Origin: JADLHS01 sp020848635
Lineage (GTDB): Bacteria > Verrucomicrobiota > Verrucomicrobiia > Limisphaerales > JADLHS01
DNA: 64,000 bases
Assembly: GCA_037044975.1 (NCBI GenBank)
Contig: JBAOIL010000026.1
Coordinates: 186,001-250,000 of the forward strand
Reading direction: 5' to 3'
Positions within the stretch are counted from its first letter, which is position 1. Each line of letters begins with the position of its first letter. Below, piece by piece: positions 43,683 to 52,438 of this stretch. Both the position numbers and the translations under genes were made by a program. The notes under the pieces are model-generated. The model made no database searches, was not told the origin of the DNA, and saw only the letters and a program-made list of their open reading frames with translations.

Positions 43683-46600
43683 CTAGTGCGGGCTATAATT
43701 CAGCCAAGGTCCCAGCCACCGCTCCGCTTCCGCGGGGCTCATGCCCTTGCGCCGGGCGAGGTCGTCAATCTGATCTTTGCCCAGTCTGCCGACGGCGAAA
43801 TACTTTGATTCCGGATGTGCAAAGTAAAGCCCGCTCACCGAACTGCCCGGCCACATGGCAAAACTTTCCGTGAGCTTGATTCCGGCCTGCCGCTCCACAT
43901 CGAGCAACTCCCAGAGCGTGCCTTTCTCCGTATGGTCCGGGCAGGCGGGATAACCGGCAGCGGGACGAATGCCGCGATATTCCTCGTTGATCAGCTGTTC
44001 GCTTGTAAGATTCTCGCCCCGTCCAAAGCCAAATTCGACGCGGACTTCTTTGTGCAGCCATTCAGCGTAGGCTTCGGCCAGGCGATCGGCCAGTGCCTCG
44101 GCCATGATGGCGTTGTAATCGTCATGATCGGCTTTGAATCGCTTGACCATTTCTTCGAGACCGAAGCCGGTGCTAACCGCGAATGCGCCGAGGTAGTCGG
44201 GCGCACCTTTTGGCGCGACAAAATCGGCCAAGCACCAGTTCGGCGTACCATCGGTTTTCACCATTTGCTGGCGTAGCATGCGGAAGGTGGTCAAAACCTG
44301 GGTACGAGTTTCGTCTGTGTAAAGTTCGACACTGTCGCCGATGCGGTTGGCGGGGAAGATGCCATAGACCCCTTTTACCTGGATCAGCTTTTGGCTGACG
44401 ATCTCGCCGAGCAGTTCCTGGGCAGCGGCAAAGAGCTTGGTGGCCTCCTCGCCGTATTTCTCGTGTTTGAGAATGCTGGGATACCGTCCGCGCAGTTCCC
44501 AAGTATGGAAGAATGGCGACCAGTCAATCATGGGAACCAGCAATTCCAATGCAGGTTCAGAACGGGCAACGCCGGTGAACTCCGGTTTCGGCAGATCATC
44601 ATACTTCAGCTGCGGCGCGTTGGCGCGGGCGGCTTCAAGCGAGAGCAGCTTCACTTGGGATCCCGCGTGGGTCGCGCGGGCTTTCTCATAATCTTCGCGC
44701 AGTTGTTTCACGAACGGCGCCTTGCCGTCTTTGCTCAACAGGCTGCTCGTCACCGGGACGGCGCGGCTGGCATCGAGGACATGGACGACCGGCTCGCTGT
44801 AATGCTGCGCCACTTTCACCGCCGTATGCGCCCGGCTCGTCGTAGCGCCGCCGATGAGCAACGGAATCTTAAAACCGTTGCGCTCCATCTCGCGCGCGAC
44901 GTGGACCATCTCGTCCAGCGACGGCGTGATCAACCCGCTCAGGCCGATGATGTCGGCGTTCTCCAATTTCGCGCGTTCCAGTATCTTTTCGCATGGGACC
45001 ATCACGCCGAGGTCAATCACCTCGTAATTGTTACAGGCCAGCACGACGCCGACGATGTTCTTGCCGATGTCATGCACGTCGCCCTTCACCGTGGCGAGGA
45101 CGATCTTGCCTTGCGCCTTCACGACTTCTCCGCGCGCCAACATCGCCGCCTTCTCGGCTTCCATGTACGGCGTGAGCCAGGCGACGGATTTCTTCATCAC
45201 GCGCGCGGACTTCACCACCTGGGGCAAAAACATTTTCCCGGCCCCGAACAAATCACCGACGACGCTCATCCCGGCCATCAACGGTCCTTCGATGACCGAC
45301 AACGGCTTGCCGTATTTCAGGCGCGCTTCCTCGGTGTCCGCGTCAATGTAGGTATCAATGCCCTTCACCAAGGCGTGCGAAAGCCTTTCTTCGATCGTGC
45401 CTTTGCGCCACTCTTCCTCGACCTTCTTGTCGCTGGCGGTCGTGCCGGCGCTGGCGGCTTTGAGCTTTTCGCCGTACGTAACCAGTCGCTCGGTCGCGTC
45501 GGGGCGGCGATTGAGCAAAACATCTTCGACGAGTTCCTTCAACTCCGGCTTGATCTCTGCATACACCTCCAACATGCCGGCGTTCACGATACCCATGTCC
45601 ATGCCGGCCCGGATCGCGTGGAAGAGAAACGCGCTGTGCATGGCCTCGCGCACGGGATTGTTGCCGCGGAATCCGAACGACACATTCGAGACGCCGCCGC
45701 TGACTTTCGCATGCGGGAGGTTCGCTTTGATCCAGCGCGTGGCTTCGATGAAATCCACGGCGTAATTATTGTGTTCCTCGATACCGGTGCCGACGGTGAG
45801 GATGTTCGGATCAAAAATTATGTCCTCGGGCGGAAAACCGATCTCGGCCACGAGGATGTGATAGGCGCGCTCGCAAATCCGAATCTTGTCCGCGAGGGTG
45901 GCCGCCTGGCCTTGCTCATCGAACGCCATCACGACGACGGCCGCGCCGTATTTGAGGACTTTGCCGGCGCACTCGCGAAATTTCGCCTCGCCTTCCTTGA
46001 GCGAAATGGAATTCACGATGCCCTTGCCTTGAAGACATTTCAGACCGGCCTCAATGACTTCCCACTTCGAGGAATCCACCATGAACGGAACCTTGGCCAC
46101 TTCCGGCTCACTGCCAAGCAGGTGCAGAAAGCGCGACATGGCGGCAGCGCCGTCAATCATTCCCTCGTCCATGCAGATATCAATGATGTTCGCCCCGTTC
46201 TCGACCTGCTGGCGCGCGATGCTCACGGCCTCCTCGAAGTTCCCTTCCTTGATGAGCTTGGCAAACTTCGGCGAACCCGCGACGTTGGTGCGCTCGCCGA
46301 TCATGATGAACGAACCGACCTGCTGCGTGAACGGCTGCGAGCCGGAGAGGCGGAGGGGCAAAGTGGCGGCGTTTTCTCCGCCGGGCTGGAAGCCCGGCTC
46401 TACGGCAGGCGAGACGCCCGCCGCTACAATGGGACGTGACGTCGTTCGCTCTCGGAACTCCCGCGGATGCCGGCCTTCAAGCGCCTTGGCAATCGCCGCG
46501 ATGTGTTCGGGCGTGTTGCCGCAGCAACCGCCGGCGATGTTGAGCAAGCCGCTCGCTGCAAATTCGCCGAGATAATTCCCCATGTCTTCCGGCAACAAAT

Positions 46601-47549
46601 CAAACCCCGTGGCCGAAAGCGGATTCGGCAAACCCGCATTCGGATAACAGGAAATCGCGGTGTCAGATTTCTCCGCCAGTTCGGCCAGGAACGGCCGCAT
46701 CAAGTCCGGACCCAGCGAGCAATTCAGGCCCACGGCGATGGGTTTGACATGCTTGACCGCATTCCAGAAAGCTTCAATGGTCTGGGCGGAAATCATCGTC
46801 TCGCCGCCGCGGCCGACGGCGGCCGAGATCATCACGGGCAAAATCTTGCCATCCTGCGCGGACACTTCCTGGATCGCCACGAGCGCAGCTTTGGCGTTGA
46901 GCGAATCAAAGATCGTTTCGACGAGCAGCAGGTCCGAGCCGCCCGCAATGAGCGCGCGCACTTGTTGGATGTAGGCGGTTTTTACCTGATCGAAGGTGCA
47001 GACGCGAAATCCCGCATCATCCGCATCCGGCGAGTTCGAGAGCGACACTGTCAATGGCCCGATGGCGCCGGCCACGAAACGGAGCCGCCCGGTCTGATTC
47101 GCGATGCGGTCGGCCCACTCGCGACACTGCCGGGCGGACTGCTCGTTTATTTCCCACGCGAGGTCATTGAGGTATTTGTCCTCGATGATCTTCTGGTAGA
47201 ACGCCGGGTCTTTGCGGCCGCCATGTTCGCGCGGGTCGTCCACGAAGAATTCGCTCTGGCCGATGCTTGTGCTGGAAAAGGTGTTCGTCGAAATGATGTC
47301 CGCGCCGGCTTCGAGGAACCGCCGGTGAATGTCCCCGATCGTCTTCGGCTGCGTGAGCGAGTAGAGGTCACCGTTGTTCTTGAGGTCCTTCTTGGAATCC
47401 TTGAAACGCTCGCCGCGAATCTCCGCCTCGCCGAGGCCGTAGGCCCGGATGGTCGTCCCCATCGCCCCGTCAAGGATGACGATGCGCTCGCGGAGACACG
47501 CGGCGAGTTGCGCTCCCGCCGCGGTCCAATTGGGCGAATTACTGCTCAT
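43683..47549 (-). CDS. metH: Cobalamin-dependent methionine synthase
   Basis: Transfers the methyl group of 5-methyltetrahydrofolate through cobalamin to homocysteine. All four modules are present in 1288 residues. Homocysteine domain: VILDGAMGTTIRAYGLGE, LVETIFDSLNAKAA and zinc ligand GGCCGNTPEHI. Pterin domain: IMIGERTNVAGSPKF and ANIIDICMDEGMIDGAAAM. Cobalamin domain: LATVKGDVHDIGKNIVGVVL with the cobalt-ligating His near residue 823. Reactivation domain: GYPACPDHTEKGTLWELL. ATG 47549 is preferred to a TTG three codons earlier. Odd: residues of about 370-395, in the linker between the first two modules, are encoded by an inserted palindromic repeat (46381-46427). The gene heads a probable transcript with the nuclease-family gene, holA and the STAS gene. 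Confidence 0.97.
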   Translation of the reverse strand: MSSNSPNWTAAGAQLAACLRERIVILDGAMGTTIRAYGLGEAEIRGERFKDSKKDLKNNGDLYSLTQPKTIGDIHRRFLEAGADIISTNTFSSTSIGQSEFFVDDPREHGGRKDPAFYQKIIEDKYLNDLAWEINEQSARQCREWADRIANQTGRLRFVAGAIGPLTVSLSNSPDADDAGFRVCTFDQVKTAYIQQVRALIAGGSDLLLVETIFDSLNAKAALVAIQEVSAQDGKILPVMISAAVGRGGETMISAQTIEAFWNAVKHVKPIAVGLNCSLGPDLMRPFLAELAEKSDTAISCYPNAGLPNPLSATGFDLLPEDMGNYLGEFAASGLLNIAGGCCGNTPEHIAAIAKALEGRHPREFRERTTSRPIVAAGVSPAVEPGFQPGGENAATLPLRLSGSQPFTQQVGSFIMIGERTNVAGSPKFAKLIKEGNFEEAVSIARQQVENGANIIDICMDEGMIDGAAAMSRFLHLLGSEPEVAKVPFMVDSSKWEVIEAGLKCLQGKGIVNSISLKEGEAKFRECAGKVLKYGAAVVVMAFDEQGQAATLADKIRICERAYHILVAEIGFPPEDIIFDPNILTVGTGIEEHNNYAVDFIEATRWIKANLPHAKVSGGVSNVSFGFRGNNPVREAMHSAFLFHAIRAGMDMGIVNAGMLEVYAEIKPELKELVEDVLLNRRPDATERLVTYGEKLKAASAGTTASDKKVEEEWRKGTIEERLSHALVKGIDTYIDADTEEARLKYGKPLSVIEGPLMAGMSVVGDLFGAGKMFLPQVVKSARVMKKSVAWLTPYMEAEKAAMLARGEVVKAQGKIVLATVKGDVHDIGKNIVGVVLACNNYEVIDLGVMVPCEKILERAKLENADIIGLSGLITPSLDEMVHVAREMERNGFKIPLLIGGATTSRAHTAVKVAQHYSEPVVHVLDASRAVPVTSSLLSKDGKAPFVKQLREDYEKARATHAGSQVKLLSLEAARANAPQLKYDDLPKPEFTGVARSEPALELLVPMIDWSPFFHTWELRGRYPSILKHEKYGEEATKLFAAAQELLGEIVSQKLIQVKGVYGIFPANRIGDSVELYTDETRTQVLTTFRMLRQQMVKTDGTPNWCLADFVAPKGAPDYLGAFAVSTGFGLEEMVKRFKADHDDYNAIMAEALADRLAEAYAEWLHKEVRVEFGFGRGENLTSEQLINEEYRGIRPAAGYPACPDHTEKGTLWELLDVERQAGIKLTESFAMWPGSSVSGLYFAHPESKYFAVGRLGKDQIDDLARRKGMSPAEAERWLGPWLNYSPH
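46381..46427. repeat. Palindromic repeat translated in frame within metH
   Basis: Two back-to-back hairpins: CCGGGCTGGAAGCCCGG (46381-46397) and GGCAGGCGAGACGCCCGCC (46404-46422), ending CGCTAC, whose mirror image GTAGCG recalls the ends of the intergenic repeats. In the metH sense it encodes IVAAGVSPAVEPGFQPGG. This segment has no counterpart in E. coli MetH, where the linker is shorter. Confidence 0.75.
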
Positions 47550-47598
47550 GGGGCACAAAATAGCCCAAGCCGGCCGGGCTTCAAGTTAAAAATCAACG

Positions 47599-47616
47599 TA
47601 TCTCGATATGAAGATA
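47599..47616. promoter_or_regulatory. AT-rich dyad upstream of metH, possible operator
   Basis: TATCT-CGATATGA-AGATA, perfect 5-base arms with an 8-base spacer, 50 bases ahead of the metH start in otherwise GC-rich DNA. Dyads of this kind precede methionine-cycle genes that are controlled by ArsR-type repressors in other phyla. Assignment here is inference. I saw no SAM or cobalamin riboswitch core in this leader. Confidence 0.35.
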
Positions 47617-47797
47617 TGATATTTGCAAACGAATCCCCGCCGCACTGTAACTTGTTTCCTTCCTAAGCCAATCCAACGACAGAGACATAACGCCTACTCC
47701 GCTGCTTGCAATCACCCGGCCGAACATTACTCTCGAATCAGGCTGAACCCCGTTCGCCAGCGGCGGTCGCTAAATTGGGCGTAAAGCGCGGCAATGC

Positions 47798-48205
47798 ATG
47801 CACTATTCAATTTCCATCTTTGGTGGGTGGTCATCCTTAGAAAGGCTGTATCCCGATCTCCCGTATGATGCCAAGCAAACATTCACCGGATCTTCACTCT
47901 ATTTTGCTCGGTCTCTCTTCGGGTATTACGGCAGGTGCGTCGATGTTTCTGCCAGTAATTTCGGAATACGTTTCAGGGTCCGCACGTTCCCGTTTGGTTT
48001 TGGACTCAGGCCAATAGTAATTCCCTGGCACCAGATCGAGGAATGCCAGCGCGCACGTTTTGGGCTGGTGGGTGAGGCTCTTCGCCTTCGGGTTCATGGT
48101 TGGTCGCGTCCGATTTATGTCGGACGGTTTCTATGGAAGTATGGAGACGTATACGCCCGTTTGATAGAAGCCTGGCAAACGGGCAAACTACGGTCCAACG
48201 GTTGA
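47798..48205 (+). CDS. Hypothetical protein in a lower-GC stretch
   Basis: A 135-residue soluble protein that I cannot assign. Starting at ATG 47798, it contains LFGYYGRCVDVSASNFGIRF, RPIVIPWHQIEECQRARFGL and LRVHGWSRPIYVGRFLWKYG. The alternating hydrophobic pattern, with a central Trp and a turn-rich layout, resembles small beta-barrel (PH-like) proteins that occur as orphans in many bacteria. Its codon use is more AT-rich than that of metH or the ABC permeases beside it. It is divergent from metH. Confidence 0.55.
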   Translation: MHYSISIFGGWSSLERLYPDLPYDAKQTFTGSSLYFARSLFGYYGRCVDVSASNFGIRFRVRTFPFGFGLRPIVIPWHQIEECQRARFGLVGEALRLRVHGWSRPIYVGRFLWKYGDVYARLIEAWQTGKLRSNG

Positions 48206-48343
48206 ACTAAGAGGATGCGCTTGGTCGCGGGGAACGCGCGGAGAATTGAGAGTTATTTCAATCCGGTGTTGAACCCGCATCGTAATAGCCTGCGCTAACG
48301 GGGCAGACCCGGCGCACTCGCTGGCGCTGTCACCTTCAGCGGC

Positions 48344-49225
48344 TCAGGAACTGGCGCTGGTGTAACGGCGGAGGGAAATTCGCCAAACCCATTCGGAAGC
48401 CAGGGCGCAAACGACGGCCATGGCCAGCAGCACCAGCAGCCAGGCTTGCGAATGTAGCGTGTCCGTCAGCAGGCGCACTGGCACATTGGACACGAGCAGC
48501 ACCGGCAGAACGAACGTGAACACCGCCTTGAACACCCCGCGAAAGGCTTCGTCCGGCAGGCGCGCGATGTTGAAGAGATTGTAGTAGCCATAGACGATGC
48601 CCTGCGCCCGCACGGTCCAGAAACTCACCGCCGCCAGCATGAACATCAGGCAGTAGTGGATCAGCACCCCGACGACGCAGAGCGCAAGAAAGCCCAGCAC
48701 GGTGGCGACGGAGGGAGTGATCGGAATTTGGCGCGCGGCGTAGAGCATCACAGCCACGCCGAAGCCGGCGTTGACAAAGCCGCCGAGATCCACCTGGCGC
48801 AGCGAGAGCACGAAGCGCGTATTGACCGGCAGCAGCAGGAGGAAATCCATTTTCCCGGTGCGCACCAGCTCGGACAGGTTCACGCAGTTGATGAGAAAGA
48901 ACGCCTGGTAGATCTGCTGGATGAACTGGCTCGCGCCGACGAGCAGGACGACCTGCCACTTGGTCCACGAGCCGATCGTGTCGGTGTGGAGAAACAGCAC
49001 GCCGATGAAGGCGAGTTGCAGGGCGAACCAGATGATTTCCACGAGGATCCACAGGAGAAAGTTGCCCTTGAACATGGTCTCCCGGGTGACGGAGTTTTTC
49101 CAGAGCGCGACGTAAATGCCGAGGTACCGGACGAGGGTCGAGCGGCGAGCGGCGAACGGCGAATCGGGTGCGCCCGCGGCACTCGTTGCCAGCTCTCGAC
49201 GCTCAACTTTCGACTCTCGACTCAT
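48344..49225 (-). CDS. ABC-2-type transporter permease (second of a pair)
   Basis: A 293-residue membrane protein with six predicted helices, of the ABC-2 permease group with DUF990-like relatives. The core starts LVRYLGIYVALWKNSVTRET, MFKGNFLLWILVEIIWFALQ, and continues VDLGGFVNAGFGVAVMLYAA and ARLPDEAFRGVFKAVFTFVL. ATG 49225 is four bases after the stop of the upstream permease gene. The first about 30 residues (ESKVERRELATSAAGAPDSP) are hydrophilic, unlike the family, and come from repetitive DNA; the natural protein may start later. No ATPase gene is adjacent. Confidence 0.85.
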   Translation of the reverse strand: MSRESKVERRELATSAAGAPDSPFAARRSTLVRYLGIYVALWKNSVTRETMFKGNFLLWILVEIIWFALQLAFIGVLFLHTDTIGSWTKWQVVLLVGASQFIQQIYQAFFLINCVNLSELVRTGKMDFLLLLPVNTRFVLSLRQVDLGGFVNAGFGVAVMLYAARQIPITPSVATVLGFLALCVVGVLIHYCLMFMLAAVSFWTVRAQGIVYGYYNLFNIARLPDEAFRGVFKAVFTFVLPVLLVSNVPVRLLTDTLHSQAWLLVLLAMAVVCALASEWVWRISLRRYTSASS

Positions 49226-49229
49226 AAAA

Positions 49230-50036
49230 TCAGCCGCCAACGGCGGAGTATTTCCGGATGCCCCGATGCCAGGCAAAACGCGCCAGGGAATAAGCGACCA
49301 CGACCCAGCCGGCTTGCATCGCCAGCCCGTGGACGAGTTGCGTGCCGGTGATTTTGCCCATGTAAATGCCGACTGGAAAATAGAGCTGATACGGAAACGG
49401 TGTAAAGTAAAGCGCCTGCCGGATGACTGGCGGCAGGATGTCGAGCGGAAACATGTGGCCGCTCGCAATGTATTCGAAGGCGTAGAGAATAAAAATAAAG
49501 GTGGAAACCTCCAGCACCCAAAACGCCAGCATTGCCATCGCGTAGGAAAGCAGAAATTGCAGCAGGGCGGTCATGATCAGGGAAACCAGAAACAATCCCA
49601 ACGTAAGCGCATCGGCGGGCAGCACGAAATACTCCCGCAAGGAATAGATCAGCAGCCCAATCGGCAGCGCCGCCACCGCGATGTACGTCAGTCGGCCGGC
49701 AAGATAGAGGCAAAAGCGGAAATACAGGTAATCCACCGGTTTGAGCAGGAACTGGCTGATGTTGCCGTCCTTGATGTCAGCGGCGATCTGCCAGTCATCC
49801 TCATTCACCGCGGTCAGCGCGTCGGCGATGGTCACGATCAGATAATAGGAAGTCATCTCCGACAGGGTGAACGTGGCGACCGTGGCATCCGCGCCTTTGC
49901 CCGCAAAAATGGTTCGCCAGAGATACACCACCGCCAGCAGCGGGATGAACCCGAACAGCGTGCGCGCGAGAAAGTTGAACCGGTAGGTCAGATGGTTCTG
50001 AAACCCGATGTTGAGGGCGTGCCAGTATTTGTTCAC
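49230..50036 (-). CDS. ABC-2-type transporter permease (first of a pair)
   Basis: A 268-residue membrane protein with six predicted helices: GFQNHLTYRFNFLARTLFGF at the start, a cytoplasmic loop ADIKDGNISQFLLKPVDYLY, which is the coupling-region hallmark of this permease subfamily, and GHMFPLDILPPVIRQALYFT. GTG 50036 and TTG 50039 are both possible starts. Together with 48344-49225 it would form a heterodimeric exporter. The missing ATPase might be encoded elsewhere. The gene is divergent from glgP, with a 130-base AT-rich gap. Confidence 0.87.
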   Translation of the reverse strand: MNKYWHALNIGFQNHLTYRFNFLARTLFGFIPLLAVVYLWRTIFAGKGADATVATFTLSEMTSYYLIVTIADALTAVNEDDWQIAADIKDGNISQFLLKPVDYLYFRFCLYLAGRLTYIAVAALPIGLLIYSLREYFVLPADALTLGLFLVSLIMTALLQFLLSYAMAMLAFWVLEVSTFIFILYAFEYIASGHMFPLDILPPVIRQALYFTPFPYQLYFPVGIYMGKITGTQLVHGLAMQAGWVVVAYSLARFAWHRGIRKYSAVGG

Positions 50037-50168
50037 CAAGTCCTATTTTCGCCACCTTAGCTACTTGTGAATCACTTGTAAAAAGGCATTTTTGTTTGCG
50101 AGGCACGCATCCGGCTACTAGGCTGCGGGCGAAGTGTAGAACAATTCAGTCGGACATTTAATCAATCT

Positions 50169-52373
50169 ATGGCCAACAAACCACTGTCGTCAGAAGAAGT
50201 CACCTCCCTCGTTCAAGGGCTCAACCAACTGGCTCGCAACCTGTGGTGGACCTGGGACCAGGAAGCCCAGGAATTGTTTCAGGACCTCTCCCCGCGCGGG
50301 TGGCAGAATTTATATCACAACGCCGTCGCGATTTTACATGAGGTGTCCGAGACCGAATTGCGCGCGCGGCTGCAGGACCCGGACTTCGCCAGCCATGTGG
50401 GCCAGGTCCTTCAGGATTTCAAGAGTTACATGGGCGACAAAAAGACCTGGGGCGCGAAGCACGCGCCGGCCCTGCTCAAGAATCCCGTCGCCTATTTCTC
50501 CGCCGAGTTTGGCTTTCATGAAACACTGCCCATCGCCGCAGGCGGCCTGGGCATTTTGGCCGGCGACCATACCAAAGCCGCCAGCGACCTTGGCCTCGGC
50601 TTCTGCGGCATTAGCCTGTTCTACCGTGAAGGCTATTTTCAGCAGGCCGTGGATCACAACAACTGGCAGACGGAATTCTACTCGCGCCTGGACCCGAAAA
50701 ACCTCCCCATCGAACCCGTAATGGATGCGCAGGGGAAACCGATGGTCCTCTCCGTGCGCATCGCCCTATCCGACGTCAAACTGCTCGCCTGGCGCGCGAA
50801 TGTCGGGCGCGTCCCGGTGTATCTGCTCGATGCGAATCACCCGGACAACGAGCTGCATTTCCGCGACCTCACCAAACGCGTCTATGGCGGCGACACCACC
50901 ACCCGCATCATGCAGGAGATCATCCTTGGGGTCGGCGGCGTGCGGTTGCTGCGTGCGCTGGGCGTGCAGCCGTCCACCTTTCACATGAACGAAGGCCATG
51001 CGGCGTTCCTCACTCTGGAATTGATCCGCGAGAAGATGGCCGGGGGCCGGAAGTTTGATGACGCGCTCGCCACGACAAAAGCGGAATGTATTTTTACCAC
51101 GCACACTCCGGTCGAAGCCGGACATGACCGGTTCAACAGCGAGTTGATGACCTATGCCGCTCATGACTTTGCCGAACAACTCAAGCTTTCGTCCGAGCAA
51201 CTAATGGCTTTGGGTCGTGTCAATCCTGCGGACAAGCACGAGCCGTTCTGCATGACCGTGCTGGCGCTCAAAATCTCGCGCGCAGCCAATGCCGTCAGCG
51301 AATTGCACGGCGAGGTCAGCCGGCACATGTGGCAATGCCTCTATCCCGGCGTGGCTCAGGATAAAGTTCCCATCGGCCACATCACCAACGGCGTCCACGT
51401 CGCCGGCTGGATGAAGGGTACCGTGCGGCGGTTCTGGCGCAAGCGCCTCACGAACGGGAACGCCCAAGCCATCACCCCCGCCGGCACCGGGGATACCACC
51501 CGCTTCTGGCAGACCGGCCAAGGCCACGACTGGGCCAACCAGATCAATTCGCCGGATTTCTGGCAAAAGATGCTCGACCCGAAATTTGTCAGTGACGAGG
51601 AACTCTGGGCCTTACGCTACAAGCTGCGGCGCGAGTTGATCGAATTTTCCCGGCGCCGCCTGCTCCTGCAAGCCCAACGGGTCACCCACGACGATTTCAT
51701 AGCGTTCGACCAGTTGCTCAACCCCGACGCGCTAACGATCGGTTTCGCTCGCCGCTTTGCCACGTACAAAAGAGCGCCCCTGATCTTCCAGCAGTTCGAA
51801 AACATCGTCCGCCTGACCCGGGACACGAAACGCCCCGTGCAGTTCATCTTCGCGGGCAAGGCGCATCCGCGTGACGACGATGGAAAGCGCTTCATCCAGC
51901 ACATTATTCACCTCAGCCGGTTCAGCGACCTCAAGGGCCACCTGGTGTTCATTGAGAATTACGACGTCCACGTCGCGCGCCAGATGGTGTCCGGCTGTGA
52001 CATCTGGCTGAACAACCCGCGCCGCCCGCTCGAAGCTTCCGGCACCAGCGGGATGAAGGCCAGTTGCCAGGGTTGTTTGAACCTCAGCATCCTCGACGGG
52101 TGGTGGCGCGAAGGCTACGACGGCACGAATGGTTTTGCCATCGGCGACGATTCGCATCCGAGCTCGGTGGAGGAACAGGACAGGCTCGACAGCGCGAACC
52201 TGTACAAGGCGCTCACCGAACAGGTGATCCCCTGCTATTACGACCGCGACGCCAATGGCATCCCTCGGGCGTGGTTGCAAAAAATTCGCCGGGCCATGGC
52301 CACACTCGTTACGCAATTCAGCACCTGTCGCATGGTGCAAGATTACGCGGAAAAGTATTACCTGACGAAGTAG
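50169..52373 (+). CDS. glgP: Alpha-glucan (glycogen/maltodextrin) phosphorylase
   Basis: Phosphorolysis of alpha-1,4-glucans to glucose-1-phosphate. At 734 residues it is the short type with an N-terminal DUF3417 domain (LNQLARNLWWTWDQEAQELF), not the about 820-residue E. coli type. Motifs: VAYFSAEFGFHETLPIAAGG, GDHTKAASDLGLGFCGISLF, FHMNEGHAAFLTLELI, CIFTTHTPVEAGHDRF, and the PLP-binding region EASGTSGMKASCQGCLNLS with Lys at about residue 629. ATG 50169 is the first start. The AT-rich upstream gap probably carries the promoter for both this gene and the divergent ABC permeases. No other glycogen genes are next to it. Confidence 0.95.
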   Translation: MANKPLSSEEVTSLVQGLNQLARNLWWTWDQEAQELFQDLSPRGWQNLYHNAVAILHEVSETELRARLQDPDFASHVGQVLQDFKSYMGDKKTWGAKHAPALLKNPVAYFSAEFGFHETLPIAAGGLGILAGDHTKAASDLGLGFCGISLFYREGYFQQAVDHNNWQTEFYSRLDPKNLPIEPVMDAQGKPMVLSVRIALSDVKLLAWRANVGRVPVYLLDANHPDNELHFRDLTKRVYGGDTTTRIMQEIILGVGGVRLLRALGVQPSTFHMNEGHAAFLTLELIREKMAGGRKFDDALATTKAECIFTTHTPVEAGHDRFNSELMTYAAHDFAEQLKLSSEQLMALGRVNPADKHEPFCMTVLALKISRAANAVSELHGEVSRHMWQCLYPGVAQDKVPIGHITNGVHVAGWMKGTVRRFWRKRLTNGNAQAITPAGTGDTTRFWQTGQGHDWANQINSPDFWQKMLDPKFVSDEELWALRYKLRRELIEFSRRRLLLQAQRVTHDDFIAFDQLLNPDALTIGFARRFATYKRAPLIFQQFENIVRLTRDTKRPVQFIFAGKAHPRDDDGKRFIQHIIHLSRFSDLKGHLVFIENYDVHVARQMVSGCDIWLNNPRRPLEASGTSGMKASCQGCLNLSILDGWWREGYDGTNGFAIGDDSHPSSVEEQDRLDSANLYKALTEQVIPCYYDRDANGIPRAWLQKIRRAMATLVTQFSTCRMVQDYAEKYYLTK

Positions 52374-52438
52374 GTTTGCCCTCTTACTCTAAGTTCTAAT
52401 CTTAATCTGGCTCCGGCCACCCGGAGCTTCGGATTGCG

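Noticed and set aside
44391..46439. Long plus-strand open frame (about 680 codons)
   Set aside because: It is the antisense of metH; codon bias of the GC-rich metH gene keeps this frame open.
47550..47797. SAM or cobalamin riboswitch upstream of metH
   Set aside because: I looked for the conserved SAM-I, SAH and cobalamin box cores in the leader and found none; only a short dyad remains.
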